The notes: generated by a model not told the origin, from the letters alone. DNA of 64,000 bases from Flavobacterium silvaticum (GCF_012911565.1 NZ_JAAMPU010000105.1:186001-250000); one strand, 5' to 3'. Positions 1 to 9,260 are shown, numbered from the stretch's first letter. Program-made: numbers and translations.

Positions 1-2456
1 AATAATTTCCAGCTTTTGGGCTCACGGTCATTGAACTGCATATATTCCATCAAAACCACATCGCGACCCAACAGTACTTCTGCTTCTTTACCTTCCGTAC
101 TGTTCGGATAGGTCAATGCAACGTAATTGAGTGCCTTTTTGTATTCGTCCAGGCCACGCATTTTTCCAACCGTACGGGCTTTGAGCAATTCCAGTTTCGG
201 GACGATTTCCTCACCTGTATATTGATCTATTGCGGCTGTTATTTTTGGAAGGACGGCTACATATTTTCCGGCCTCATATTCCTTGAATACAGTTTCGTAT
301 GCGGCATCCGGCCCAAGTGCAGCCTGGTTGCCGGCCTGATTTTGCGACAGGATCTGGGCATAACGCGAATCCGGATACTGGGTCAGTATGTCGTTTCTGA
401 CCTCGGCAGCTTTCGGGTCGTTCATGGCTTCATAGACCTTATACAAATTGTATTGTGCAGGAAGAATCAAACGTTCTTCCGGATTCTGCGAAAGCAATTT
501 CTCAAGTTTGTCGGCAGCCCTTGGATATTCGCGGAACTTTTCTTTGTAAATCACACCCAACTGATAGTAGGCGAAATTGCGTTCTTTGCCCAAACTGTCC
601 AGTACCGTTTGATTCGTCGGCAATTGGGAAATGTAGAAATCCGGTGTGTATTTCACTTCGGCATCCTCGGCCAGTTTCTTGGCGGCCTGTTTTTGCTCGT
701 CGGTGACTTCATCTGTGTTTTCTTCTTCAGAAGCTGACATCTTCGACGGCTTTACCGACCTCCAGTTATCTTCCTGTTTCCGATTGCCCCAATTTCGTTT
801 GAATTCCTGTTTCCCCATGGCAACCATAGCCGTGTTGTAGAAATAGAATGTTCCCGTTTTGGTTTTTTCCGCTGCTGGTTTGTTAATGTTCGCAAGACCT
901 GGTGAACCGGATTTCGGCATGGTAGAACTTCGCGCATTGGAACCCGATGCCATGTCACGGGCCGCATTTTCTGCTTTTACCATTTCCTTCTCGGCAGCTA
1001 TGCGTCTTTTTTCATCTTCTTTTTTAAGGTTGTCGATATATTCCTGATAGTAAGCGATCTGGGCTGGTTTTCCCATCGCGACCACTTTGAGTATACTGTC
1101 ATTTTTTTGGGCGATGCTTTCATATTTGATCACATCGGCAAGATTCTCCCTCTTTTTCTCTATCTGACGGAATTCACGCGTACGTGGTTTCAGGTGAATC
1201 ATCGTACTGTCGTAGTATGTTCCGGCAGTCACATATTTTGCTTTATTGAAATAAATGTCAGCTATATTTCGGTAGTTAGACGCATTCAGGTATGCATCCG
1301 TCGGCCCGGCATCCAATGACTTGTTATAATATTTGAGCGCCTTGTCCGGATTCTTGGCCTTGTCGTAATACAGCGCGTATTGAAAATTGATCCAATCTAA
1401 ATATCCTCTGTTTTCACGATCCTTGAGCAGTTTGTCGAACTTTTCATTGAACGCGATCGTATCCCCTTTTTTAGGATCGAACTGAGCCGATTGATGCAGA
1501 ATCGATTGAATATAATACATGCGCGGCCCTTTGCGTTTCATGTCGATTACCTTTTGGAAATAGGCAAACGCACTGTCGCTGTTCTTTTGAGATTCGTACA
1601 ATTGACCGATGATAAATTGGTATCGGGCTTCTTCCTCATTTTTCCTGGTGAATTCAACTGCCGTCTTCAATCGGACAATGGCACTGTCTTTTTCCTGGAC
1701 ATTCAGGAATGCCTGTGCCATTGTGGCATTTGCATCGGCGAAAATCTGATCCTTAAGTTTTATTTCCTTGAGCAGTTTTCTTAGGTTATTGATCGATTGG
1801 GATTCGTTTTCCAGACGCATATTCGTCTTTTCACGCCACACTTTGACCTCGTAGATACGGCTGCTCTGCGGATACTTGTACAACACATAATTGAATGCTT
1901 CCAACGCCGGCAAATACCGTTGGTCGTAATATCGGGCTTGTCCCAGCATTAAATAGGCTTCGTCCATTTGCGGGTTCTTTTCAGATCCGCCAATGTTCAT
2001 GGAATGTTTCTGGATGGCTTTGGTCGCCTTGGTTTCGGCTCGCTCGAAATTGCCGTTGCGTTCCTGTGCCGGTGCTGCTGCAGCTACCGGTTCCTGGACT
2101 GGAGGTGCCGCTCCTGCGTCTTTTGCGTCCTTTCCGGTTTTTGAAGATTTTGGAGGTGTCGCTACTTTTCCGGCAGTCGGATTGGCTGCTTTGTTCAGTT
2201 GTTCTTCATACGCCGCAACGTCCGGGGCAGGCTGCATTTGTTCTATTGGAAGAATCTCGAAATAGTTATCCGAATATTTGGTCTGGAGGTCGAGTCTTCC
2301 CGCATCCAAAGCCAATCCTCCGTTATATAGAATATTGTATTTGGTGCTCAGCGCATGGGAATTACGCGAGAGCCACGTGTCCCGACGAACGGAACAAGCC
2401 AGGGCTAATAAGGCAATCCCCGTGAAGACAACGGGTTTAAGGATATTGATTTTCAA
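1..2456 (-). CDS. sprE: SprE/PorW-type TPR lipoprotein of gliding and type IX secretion (3' end off window)
   Basis: About 818 residues are visible and the frame is still open at base 1, so the C-terminus is missing. The N-terminus is a lipoprotein signal with lipobox LALAC (Cys21), followed by CSVRRDTWLSRNSHALSTKYN, a stretch I recognise from flavobacterial SprE. The body is helical with TPR-like repeats, an Ala/Pro/Lys-rich linker near residues 85-125 and a charged segment near residues 430-480. In Flavobacterium SprE (PorW in Porphyromonas) is needed for gliding and type IX secretion and is thought to sit at the inner face of the outer membrane. No ATG or GTG lies between the upstream in-frame stop and the signal peptide, so TTG at 2456 is the only plausible start. 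It is followed at its 5' side by the ABC gene in the same orientation, about 100 bp away. Confidence 0.85.
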   Translation of the reverse strand, partial: MKINILKPVVFTGIALLALACSVRRDTWLSRNSHALSTKYNILYNGGLALDAGRLDLQTKYSDNYFEILPIEQMQPAPDVAAYEEQLNKAANPTAGKVATPPKSSKTGKDAKDAGAAPPVQEPVAAAAPAQERNGNFERAETKATKAIQKHSMNIGGSEKNPQMDEAYLMLGQARYYDQRYLPALEAFNYVLYKYPQSSRIYEVKVWREKTNMRLENESQSINNLRKLLKEIKLKDQIFADANATMAQAFLNVQEKDSAIVRLKTAVEFTRKNEEEARYQFIIGQLYESQKNSDSAFAYFQKVIDMKRKGPRMYYIQSILHQSAQFDPKKGDTIAFNEKFDKLLKDRENRGYLDWINFQYALYYDKAKNPDKALKYYNKSLDAGPTDAYLNASNYRNIADIYFNKAKYVTAGTYYDSTMIHLKPRTREFRQIEKKRENLADVIKYESIAQKNDSILKVVAMGKPAQIAYYQEYIDNLKKEDEKRRIAAEKEMVKAENAARDMASGSNARSSTMPKSGSPGLANINKPAAEKTKTGTFYFYNTAMVAMGKQEFKRNWGNRKQEDNWRSVKPSKMSASEEENTDEVTDEQKQAAKKLAEDAEVKYTPDFYISQLPTNQTVLDSLGKERNFAYYQLGVIYKEKFREYPRAADKLEKLLSQNPEERLILPAQYNLYKVYEAMNDPKAAEVRNDILTQYPDSRYAQILSQNQAGNQAALGPDAAYETVFKEYEAGKYVAVLPKITAAIDQYTGEEIVPKLELLKARTVGKMRGLDEYKKALNYVALTYPNSTEGKEAEVLLGRDVVLMEYMQFNDREPKSWKL

Positions 2457-2559
2457 GCTGAAAACGTTTTTCTCTAAAACTGCTTTAACGCAATTTTAGT
2501 ATACTTCAGGGGTAAAAATACGAGTCTTTGGATAATATCGGTTATACGAAACCAATTAT

Positions 2560-3255
2560 TTAAACTGCAAAGAAAGCTTCGAGTTCGTGAAGTGTTTCGG
2601 CCGATGTCCTGATATCTTTTACCACCTCACCTTTCTGCAATGCCACAATCCTGTCGCAGACTTCTACCGTATGGACCAAATCGTGACTCGAAATAAGTAA
2701 GGTTACATTCGGGTCTTCTGAAAGTTCTTTGATGATTTTTTTGAGGCGGTTTACCGTTGTCGGATCGAGATTGGCAAACGGCTCGTCAAGAATGATGACT
2801 TCCGGATTACCGATCAAAGCAGCGATGATTCCTACTTTTTTCATGTTCCCTTTGGAAAGATCGCGCAGGTATTTACGTGTTCCGAGGATTTCATTGTTGA
2901 AGAATTCCGAATATTTTGCCACCAAAGCATCCACATCGGCTTTGTTCCTGTTGCGGATTTCCCCAATGAAGTAGAAATATTCTTCGGCCGTAAGGTATCC
3001 GATAAGGAACGATTCATCAATAAATGCCGCGGTGAACTTTTTCCATTCCTCACTGGTATTTACCTCGACATTTTTATTGATGATGTGGCCGGACGTCGGC
3101 TCTATCAAATCAAGCAACAAACTGAAAAAAGTAGTTTTTCCGGCTCCGTTGTTTCCAACCAACCCGAGACTTTCTCCTTTTGAAATGTCAAGATTATGAA
3201 TGTTGAGTACTTTGACTCCTGAATATGATTTGCTTAAATCGCGAACTTGTATCAT
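2560..3255 (-). CDS. ABC transporter ATP-binding protein
   Basis: A 231-residue ABC ATPase of the ABC-2 exporter type. Visible motifs are Walker A GNNGAGKTT (34-42), a signature motif LSKGNMKK near 133-140, Walker B IILDEP (154-159), a D-loop NLD and the switch histidine in SSHD. The signature departs from LSGGQ, having Lys for the first Gly and Asn for Gln, and the Q-loop position reads FIDES without Gln; both occur in this kind of exporter. It starts 11 bases after the stop of the DUF5687 gene, so the two are almost certainly cotranscribed and form one transporter. The substrate cannot be read from sequence. Family certain; partner strongly inferred from spacing. Confidence 0.9.
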   Translation of the reverse strand: MIQVRDLSKSYSGVKVLNIHNLDISKGESLGLVGNNGAGKTTFFSLLLDLIEPTSGHIINKNVEVNTSEEWKKFTAAFIDESFLIGYLTAEEYFYFIGEIRNRNKADVDALVAKYSEFFNNEILGTRKYLRDLSKGNMKKVGIIAALIGNPEVIILDEPFANLDPTTVNRLKKIIKELSEDPNVTLLISSHDLVHTVEVCDRIVALQKGEVVKDIRTSAETLHELEAFFAV

Positions 3256-3266
3256 GTGATTCTACT

Positions 3267-4739
3267 TTATGCCTTTTCTTTATAGGCTTCTATGGTTTTG
3301 TATTTTTCTGTCCGATAGACCTTTTCGATAACGTTGAACATCTTGTCGCGGAACAAGAATCCGGCGATTCCGGCCAGCGCCAACAATAATAAACCGAGTT
3401 CGGAACCGTAAGCAAAATAACCTATGGTATATAAAAGTACCGGTACGAGAAGTTTTGGTAACGATATGAGAAGCGTTTTGAAATTGAATGCCTGTTTGTC
3501 ACCAAAAGCGCGTTTGCTTGAAGTCAGGTCGATTGGCGTTTTGACATAAGCCCCTGCCCATAATACCAGATAGGAATTGACACCTATATTATATATGGCA
3601 CCAAATACAATCAGCAAATAAATCTTCCATCCAAAAATAATGTAGAAAGACGCAATGACCGTAGAAATACACGTAGCGATGACCATCAGCCACCATTTTG
3701 AAGCCAGGTATTGTTTATAGGAAATATTCTGGCTCATCATCAATTGATAATAGGCACTATCCCAACTCGGGACGAACTGCCCAAACGTAAACAAGAATCC
3801 GCCCGATACGAAAATTCCGGCAAAAACCTGGAAACCCGGACTTGAATAGACTTCGATGCTTCCGGTGTAAAATAGCAGTCCGTAGAAAATAAAGGCGACA
3901 CTCATGAACAACGTAGTGCGTGAACGTTTGTTCCGGCGCAGCAACCTGATATCGTTTTTGAGAAATGTTCCCATGGATCCGAACTGGTTGAGCCAGGTAA
4001 GATTCTCGGTAGTGGCAAGATCGGTTTTGGAAGCCAGGCCCGTATCGAGGTGCAATCGTTTCCTGAAATAATTGAACGACGCATAATACAACAGTCCGAA
4101 AAACAGGCACGGAACCAGGAACATGAAATAGGTATCAGACAGGCTGTTGAAAAAATGTTGCGTGTACAATGTGGCATCGAACCAACCGTAATAATGTGAT
4201 ACAGCCGTTAGACCAACGATTGCAAGTACCGGATAGAAAACACTGTCTTTACTATTGATAAGGACATTGATGAAATTATTGCTGAAAACCAACGCAAAAA
4301 CCGCAACATGCCATAAAAGCACATTGACAACCGGCACATCGCTTTTGAGGAGAAGGACAACGGTAAACGGAACAAAAATAAACGCCTGATATAAATTGAA
4401 GAACGAAAACACACACTTGCTCAATGCATAATGAACGATGATTTTCTTTGGAATCGGGATCGGAAGCATCGGCTTGATGTTGAGCACTGGCATCTTCTGA
4501 AGGAAATACCGAACCGTCAAGTCAAAAAACAGGAAATAGAGCAAATACCGGTTCACCGTTTCAAGCGGCTCTAATTTTGCTTCTTCAAGCCCAAAATATA
4601 AGGCGACTCCAAGAAATAAGAAACAAACCGAAAAATAAACGGCTGCCAGTCCCATTAAGATTTTTAAGACGAGATTGGCGGCAAAAGCCTTGGATCTTAC
4701 GAATGATTTCCATTCAAGACCGGCGAAAAGTCTGAACAT
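3267..4739 (-). CDS. DUF5687 family membrane protein (ABC exporter permease partner)
   Basis: A 490-residue polytopic membrane protein opening MFRLFAGLEWKSFVRS, which is typical of DUF5687 in Bacteroidota. I count roughly ten hydrophobic segments in two halves (about residues 20-210 and 275-460), separated by a charged cytosolic loop around 225-275. The family is usually found next to an ABC ATPase, as here, and by its topology resembles ABC-2 permeases. It is the first gene of a unit with the ATPase. A TAnnTTTG element lies at 4789-4796 on the minus strand, about 50 bases upstream. Function as an exporter subunit is inferred; substrate unknown. Confidence 0.8.
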   Translation of the reverse strand: MFRLFAGLEWKSFVRSKAFAANLVLKILMGLAAVYFSVCFLFLGVALYFGLEEAKLEPLETVNRYLLYFLFFDLTVRYFLQKMPVLNIKPMLPIPIPKKIIVHYALSKCVFSFFNLYQAFIFVPFTVVLLLKSDVPVVNVLLWHVAVFALVFSNNFINVLINSKDSVFYPVLAIVGLTAVSHYYGWFDATLYTQHFFNSLSDTYFMFLVPCLFFGLLYYASFNYFRKRLHLDTGLASKTDLATTENLTWLNQFGSMGTFLKNDIRLLRRNKRSRTTLFMSVAFIFYGLLFYTGSIEVYSSPGFQVFAGIFVSGGFLFTFGQFVPSWDSAYYQLMMSQNISYKQYLASKWWLMVIATCISTVIASFYIIFGWKIYLLIVFGAIYNIGVNSYLVLWAGAYVKTPIDLTSSKRAFGDKQAFNFKTLLISLPKLLVPVLLYTIGYFAYGSELGLLLLALAGIAGFLFRDKMFNVIEKVYRTEKYKTIEAYKEKA

Positions 4740-4788
4740 TTGATTTGGTTTTGGTTCGATAGGGCTATCAAAAACCCATTTTGTTACA

Positions 4789-4796
4789 CAAAATTA
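4789..4796 (-). promoter_or_regulatory. Putative -7 element for the DUF5687/ABC unit
   Basis: TAATTTTG on the minus strand fits TAnnTTTG. A TTG lies 25 bases further upstream, which is long for a -33 box. It faces an identical octamer on the plus strand at 4851, giving a divergent promoter pair. Confidence 0.5.
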
Positions 4797-4850
4797 CGTA
4801 ACTTATTTTCCATTTGTGTGGCAAAATTCGACCAAAGCAATTAGGTTTTG

Positions 4851-4858
4851 TAATTTTG
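4851..4858 (+). promoter_or_regulatory. Putative -7 element for the flavin/2Fe-2S reductase gene
   Basis: TAATTTTG matches TAnnTTTG and ends 15 bases before the ATG at 4874. That implies a very short 5' leader. I see no good TTG at the -33 position. Confidence 0.55.
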
Positions 4859-4873
4859 CGAAAATTTTAAAGC

Positions 4874-5926
4874 ATGTCTTCGTTTTATAAACTGACCATA
4901 TCAGATGTACGCCGTGAAACCCCCGAAGCCATTTCGGTAGCTTTTCGCGTGCCCGACCAACTCCGCGATTATTACCGGTTCACCGCGGGCCAATACATCA
5001 ACCTCAAACTCACCCTTGACGGTCAGGAACTCAGACGTGCCTATTCCATTTGTTCCGCACCGAATTCAGATGAACTCCGCATCGCGATAAAATCTGTAAA
5101 GTCCGGCTTGTTCTCCGTATTCGCCAATTCCCAATTGCGCATTGGCGATACTATTGAAGTAGGTTTGCCCGAAGGAAATTTCACCTTCGAACCAAAACCA
5201 GGAAAACGAAAAAACTACGCCGCTTTTGCAGCCGGTAGCGGAATAACGCCGGTCATGGCCATTTTGCAGAGCGTGCTCGAAGGCGAACCGGACAGTAGTT
5301 TTGTGTTGATCTACGGAAACAAATCGCCACACGAAACCATTTTCCACGACAAGCTTCACGAACTCGAGCAGAAATTCACCGGCCGATTGTTCATCCATTT
5401 TGTATACAGCCAGGCTAAGGTGGAAAACCAATTGTTCGGTCGTATAGAAAGATCAACCGTCAATTTCATCCTCAACAATCGATACAAGGAACTCGAATTC
5501 GATTCGTTCTGGTTGTGCGGGCCGGAAGATATGATCAATACGGTAAGCGGCGTTTTGAAAGAGCACAACGTTCGCGAAAAAGACATCCGGTTTGAATTGT
5601 TCGTAGCGCCAAAGGCAGAAAAGCCGCTCGATATCGTCCTCAGCGGACATACCAAAATAACCGTTTTAGTAGACGATGAAGAAACGACATTCGAGATGTC
5701 ACGCAAGCAAACCGTGCTTGATGCCGCGCTTAAACAAGGTATCGACGCGCCGTATTCGTGCCAGGGCGGAATTTGCAGCAGTTGTTTGGGACGTGTGATA
5801 AAAGGCTCGGCAGAGATGGCAAAGAATGCAATCCTGACCGATGGTGAAATCAAGCAGGGATTGATTTTAACGTGCCAGGCGCATCCGACGAGCGATGAGA
5901 TTTATGTAGATTACGACGACGTTTAG
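4874..5926 (+). CDS. Flavin-dependent ferredoxin reductase with C-terminal 2Fe-2S domain (PaaE-like)
   Basis: 350 residues in three parts. An FAD-binding barrel carries RAYSIC (55-60, the R-x-Y-S motif). A pyridine-nucleotide domain has GSGITPV (121-127) and CGPEDM near 216-221. The C-terminal plant-type 2Fe-2S domain has Cys296, Cys301, Cys304 and Cys334 in a CX4CX2CX29C pattern. This order is that of PaaE and related ring-oxygenase reductases, which pass electrons from NAD(P)H through FAD to an iron-sulfur cluster. No paaABCD genes are nearby, so the physiological partner is unknown; it may serve a desaturase or hydroxylase elsewhere. Single-gene unit with its own promoter and a strong terminator. 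Confidence 0.88.
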   Translation: MSSFYKLTISDVRRETPEAISVAFRVPDQLRDYYRFTAGQYINLKLTLDGQELRRAYSICSAPNSDELRIAIKSVKSGLFSVFANSQLRIGDTIEVGLPEGNFTFEPKPGKRKNYAAFAAGSGITPVMAILQSVLEGEPDSSFVLIYGNKSPHETIFHDKLHELEQKFTGRLFIHFVYSQAKVENQLFGRIERSTVNFILNNRYKELEFDSFWLCGPEDMINTVSGVLKEHNVREKDIRFELFVAPKAEKPLDIVLSGHTKITVLVDDEETTFEMSRKQTVLDAALKQGIDAPYSCQGGICSSCLGRVIKGSAEMAKNAILTDGEIKQGLILTCQAHPTSDEIYVDYDDV

Positions 5927-5948
5927 TCAATTGATATTATATTCGCCG

Positions 5949-5988
5949 ACAACCTCAACTGCCAAAACTTTTGAGGTTGTTTTTTTTA
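5949..5988 (+). terminator. Rho-independent terminator after the reductase gene
   Basis: Arms ACAACCTCAA (5949-5958) and TTGAGGTTGT (5971-5980) pair perfectly over 10 bp. A T-run to 5988 follows and overlaps the end of the convergent GT9 gene. Confidence 0.85.
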
Positions 5989-7023
5989 TAAAAGTGACGC
6001 TACTTTTTTGACGATACTTTCTACGGAAATACTCCGCATCGCATCTTCATAACCTGCCACAACCTTGTTCCCATAAACGGAAGTCGGTAATAACGGATAC
6101 GTTTCCCTATCTGCAGTCAATGCATTTTCAATAGGTTGCCTATACGGATTGAAACCCGTGAACGGATGTGTCGCGCCCCAGATTGTCACAACCGGAACAC
6201 CGAACATCGCAGCCAAATGCGCGTTTCCGGAATCCATGCTCAACATCACCTCTAGCCGTGAAATCAATTCGAGTTCTTTGGCCAGGCCGAGTTTTCCCGA
6301 AAGATTGATGACGTTGTTTTTACCTGAAGCAAATGCGTCGAGTTGCTTTGTTTCTGGATCGCCTGCGCCAAAAAGAAAGACTTTGTTGTTTGGGTCAGAT
6401 GAAAGTTTGTCGATTACTTCTGCCATCGAATCCATCGGATAGACTTTTCCCGAATGTTGGGCAAAAGGAGCAATCCCAATCCAGTTTCCGGTTTTTGTAC
6501 CTACGATTGAAACCGTTTCGGCAGACAATTCCGGTTTTTGCGAAAAATGAGGTCCCGATAAATCAATGGGGAAACCTAGGCCGCTAAATACATCTGCATA
6601 TCTCTCGAAAGTACTTTTAAGTTGTTTGAAGATTTTATCCGTTGCACGTGTGAGTGCCTTTTTTTCCTCTCGCCCTTTATCAATAAAAGCGACGGGAAAA
6701 CCGGAAAGCGAAAACAACGTCCGGACAACTTTGGATCGCAACACATTATGCAAGTCCGCAATGCCATTGACACCGCGTTTTTTGATGTCGCCGTACAATC
6801 TGAAAAGGCCAAAAGTTCCTTTGTGCCGTTGCTTCAAATCGACGGCAAAAAAATCCACGTTTGGGATATCTGCAAAAAAAGGTTTGAAAAAACCTCTTGA
6901 AACGACCGTGACTTTAAGCATCGGGTGCTGCTTTACCAGAGCCCGTAAAACAGGAACCGTCATCGCGACATCGCCCATTGCGGACAGTCGGATGACGGCT
7001 ATATGATTGGGAATTTTGCCCAA
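5986..7023 (-). CDS. Glycosyltransferase family 9 (heptosyltransferase-like)
   Basis: 345 residues. The N-terminal RLSAMGDV (13-20) and the C-terminal SMDSGNAHLAA followed by TIWGATHP are hallmarks of the ADP-heptose:LPS heptosyltransferase family (GT9). These are soluble or membrane-associated cytoplasmic enzymes that add a sugar to the lipopolysaccharide core. It starts 3 bases after the stop of the DUF4254 gene, so the two form one unit. I have seen this pairing in other flavobacteria. Which core sugar it transfers is not readable. Confidence 0.88.
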   Translation of the reverse strand: MGKIPNHIAVIRLSAMGDVAMTVPVLRALVKQHPMLKVTVVSRGFFKPFFADIPNVDFFAVDLKQRHKGTFGLFRLYGDIKKRGVNGIADLHNVLRSKVVRTLFSLSGFPVAFIDKGREEKKALTRATDKIFKQLKSTFERYADVFSGLGFPIDLSGPHFSQKPELSAETVSIVGTKTGNWIGIAPFAQHSGKVYPMDSMAEVIDKLSSDPNNKVFLFGAGDPETKQLDAFASGKNNVINLSGKLGLAKELELISRLEVMLSMDSGNAHLAAMFGVPVVTIWGATHPFTGFNPYRQPIENALTADRETYPLLPTSVYGNKVVAGYEDAMRSISVESIVKKVASLL

Positions 7024-7026
7024 GTT

Positions 7027-7632
7027 TTATTTTTTATGCTGATACAACACCGGGTTCAGTTCCTCGTCATTGTACATTTTCATCTGCTTGTATACCTTCA
7101 TGAATTTGTCGCCTTTTTCAATGTCGGATAACAAATCATCTATTGCGACAGAAAGATCGGTGCGTTGTTCGAGCAGTATATTGAGTTTCGCCTGGCATTT
7201 GTCGCGATGGTCCTGAGTCGCTTCCGGACGCGTTGCTTCTTCCTGCATATGATAAATTTTCAGGGCCAGGATAGATAGTCTGTCAAACGCCCATGCCGGA
7301 CTTTCGCTATTGATCTTGGCCGTTTCCTTTACGTGGACATTGGCATATTTCTGAAGGAAATAACTGTCGATGTATTCCACCATATCGGTGCGTTCCTGAT
7401 TCGAAGCATCAATGCGGCGCTTTAATGTCAATGCGGCAACCGGGTCGATATTCGGGTCGCGGATGATATCTTCAAAATGCCATTGGACCGTGTCGATCCA
7501 GTTCTTATGGTACAACAAATGTTCGAATTGATCTTTTGCGAAAGGATTTTCTATAGGTTGATCTACGTTGTCGAATTTGTGGTAATCCTGAATACTCTGT
7601 TCAAATACGGAATAGGCCAGTTTTGCAAACAT
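7027..7632 (-). CDS. DUF4254 family protein
   Basis: 201 residues from the chosen start, soluble and mostly helical, with the DUF4254 stretch NPFAKDQFEHLLYHKNWID near the N-terminus and WHFEDIIRDPNI after it. Function unknown; its tight coupling to a GT9 gene suggests a role in lipopolysaccharide assembly, which is inference. The longer frame opens at 7683, but a -7 element TATCTTTG (7649-7656) lies inside that extension and would start transcription near 7643. The ATG at 7632, giving MFAKLAYSVFEQS, is therefore the better start. The longer start would also sit only 2 bases from the divergent upp start. Confidence 0.8.
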   Translation of the reverse strand: MFAKLAYSVFEQSIQDYHKFDNVDQPIENPFAKDQFEHLLYHKNWIDTVQWHFEDIIRDPNIDPVAALTLKRRIDASNQERTDMVEYIDSYFLQKYANVHVKETAKINSESPAWAFDRLSILALKIYHMQEEATRPEATQDHRDKCQAKLNILLEQRTDLSVAIDDLLSDIEKGDKFMKVYKQMKMYNDEELNPVLYQHKK

Positions 7633-7648
7633 ATGGTATAATTTGAGG

Positions 7649-7656
7649 CAAAGATA
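7649..7656 (-). promoter_or_regulatory. Putative -7 element for DUF4254-GT9 unit
   Basis: TATCTTTG on the minus strand fits TAnnTTTG and lies 17 bases upstream of the ATG at 7632. It decides the start of the DUF4254 gene. Confidence 0.6.
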
Positions 7657-7685
7657 CTTACTTTTATCGGGAGAAAATCGCATCT

Positions 7686-8339
7686 ATGAAAGTACATCAT
7701 CTATCCGGAAATCCCAGTCTGCTGAATCAATTCCTTGCCGAACTGCGCGACGTTTCCATCCAGAAAGACAGCATGCGATTCCGAAGAAACCTGGAACGGA
7801 TTGGGGAAATCATGGCATATGAAATAAGTAAATCATTGTCATTTGAAGAAAAATCAATGATGACACCGTTAGCCGAAAAGAAGTCGCAATTATTATCGAA
7901 TCAACCTGTAATCTGTTCGATACTCCGTGCGGGAATGCCGTTGCATCAGGGTTTTCTCAATTATTTTGACGGTGCCGAAAACGGATTTATATCGGCTTAC
8001 CGGAATCATTACAATAACGATGATGATTTTGAAATCGTTTCAGAATATACCGCCGTTCCATCCATCCAAAACAAAACGTTGCTTCTCGTAGATCCGATGC
8101 TTGCCACAGGACAATCGTTGGTCGCCATCTTCAGGGCACTCACTTTGGAACGGATTCCGTCGGAAGTGCATATTGCCTGCGTTATAGCTGCGCCCGAAGG
8201 TATCGCCCATCTGGAACAATACCTGCCTGAAAACTGTCACTTGTGGGTTGCCGCCATAGACGAAAAACTCAACGAACACCATTACATCGTTCCGGGACTG
8301 GGTGACGCGGGTGATTTAGCTTACGGCAATAAATTATAA
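7686..8339 (+). CDS. upp: Uracil phosphoribosyltransferase
   Basis: 217 residues, the usual length. It converts uracil and PRPP to UMP in pyrimidine salvage. The PRPP-binding loop reads VDPMLATG (135-142) and the uracil-binding C-terminal motif GLGDAGD lies at 204-210; SILRAGMP (78-85) is also typical. It is transcribed divergently from DUF4254. TACTTTTA at 7659-7666, a variant of the -7 element, lies about 20 bases upstream of its ATG. The last 6 bases overlap the end of the convergent DUF6427 gene. Confidence 0.95.
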   Translation: MKVHHLSGNPSLLNQFLAELRDVSIQKDSMRFRRNLERIGEIMAYEISKSLSFEEKSMMTPLAEKKSQLLSNQPVICSILRAGMPLHQGFLNYFDGAENGFISAYRNHYNNDDDFEIVSEYTAVPSIQNKTLLLVDPMLATGQSLVAIFRALTLERIPSEVHIACVIAAPEGIAHLEQYLPENCHLWVAAIDEKLNEHHYIVPGLGDAGDLAYGNKL

Positions 8340-9260
8340 CTGGATAAAAAAAGCGACGACGGCCAATAAGGCAATTCCCGTTACAAGTGCTTCGCGTTTC
8401 CAGATTTCCTCGATGTTTTCGGCCAGCGTCGATGCCATGATGGCCAAAGGCGCGAACGTGTAAATAAGCATATCGTTGCTTTTTGAAGGCGATATGATGT
8501 AGATGATAATCGCGATGACAAAGGCGGAAATCACTTTTTTGTAAGACGATTGCAGAATAAGCGGCCGATTTGACAATCCGAGCAACGTACCTCCGAAAAT
8601 CAAGACCACCACCGGAGCGAACATCGAAATGGCAATATTCTGATTTGGATCTGTGAAATAATCAATGCGAAGGAAAAGTTTCATTCCATTGATGACGTGG
8701 TCGATTCGGGCCGGATCGAGCCACAAGGAAAACATCAGGAAAACGGTAATCGCGGCAAAAGCGGCTATGAACGGAATGATCCAAACCCTGTAATCGCGCG
8801 ATACGTGAAAGAAAATCGAGATAAAGACCAACGCCAAAAACAAGATGCTCCAAAAATGGAATATGGCCGCCACGAATATCCAAAGCGAGGCATCGAAGAT
8901 TTTTTCGCGTGGTGCTTTTAACGAATGAAGTGATATTAGCCTGCGTAACGACAGCAATACAAAGAAGTTCGACAACAACAGATTCGTATTCGACAATACC
9001 GACGGAAAGAACAGCAAAAACAAAAAGTAGAACAGTATCGTAAACGAATTATCGCGGCTGAGTCCATTCTTCTTGACGATGAAATTGAGGATGAACAGTG
9101 ACGCAAACTGCAAACCGAGCAGCGAAATCTTGTGGATAATCCCGATGATTCCTGGCGTATCCGTATCGGCCAAAACATAGATTCCATAGAAAACCACGAC
9201 CGACACGATAAGCAAGGTGTAATTAAATGGTGTCGATTTTCTGAAAAGGCTTGCAATCAT
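8334..9260 (-). CDS. DUF6427 family integral membrane protein
   Basis: 308 residues, nearly all hydrophobic. I count about nine or ten membrane segments separated by short loops, from residue 15 to the C-terminus. The opening MIASLFRKSTPFNY and the later segment with SRDYRVWIIPF match a flavobacterial family (DUF6427) of unknown function. It sits divergent to DUF6341 and convergent with upp, overlapping the end of upp by 6 bases. No catalytic motif is visible. Conserved neighbours in related genomes suggest an envelope role, but nothing in the sequence proves it. Confidence 0.75.
   Translation of the reverse strand: MIASLFRKSTPFNYTLLIVSVVVFYGIYVLADTDTPGIIGIIHKISLLGLQFASLFILNFIVKKNGLSRDNSFTILFYFLFLLFFPSVLSNTNLLLSNFFVLLSLRRLISLHSLKAPREKIFDASLWIFVAAIFHFWSILFLALVFISIFFHVSRDYRVWIIPFIAAFAAITVFLMFSLWLDPARIDHVINGMKLFLRIDYFTDPNQNIAISMFAPVVVLIFGGTLLGLSNRPLILQSSYKKVISAFVIAIIIYIISPSKSNDMLIYTFAPLAIMASTLAENIEEIWKREALVTGIALLAVVAFFIQL

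Noticed and set aside
222-737. Plus-strand frames inside sprE
   Set aside because: Shadow of the minus-strand TPR lipoprotein gene; low-complexity products without family features.
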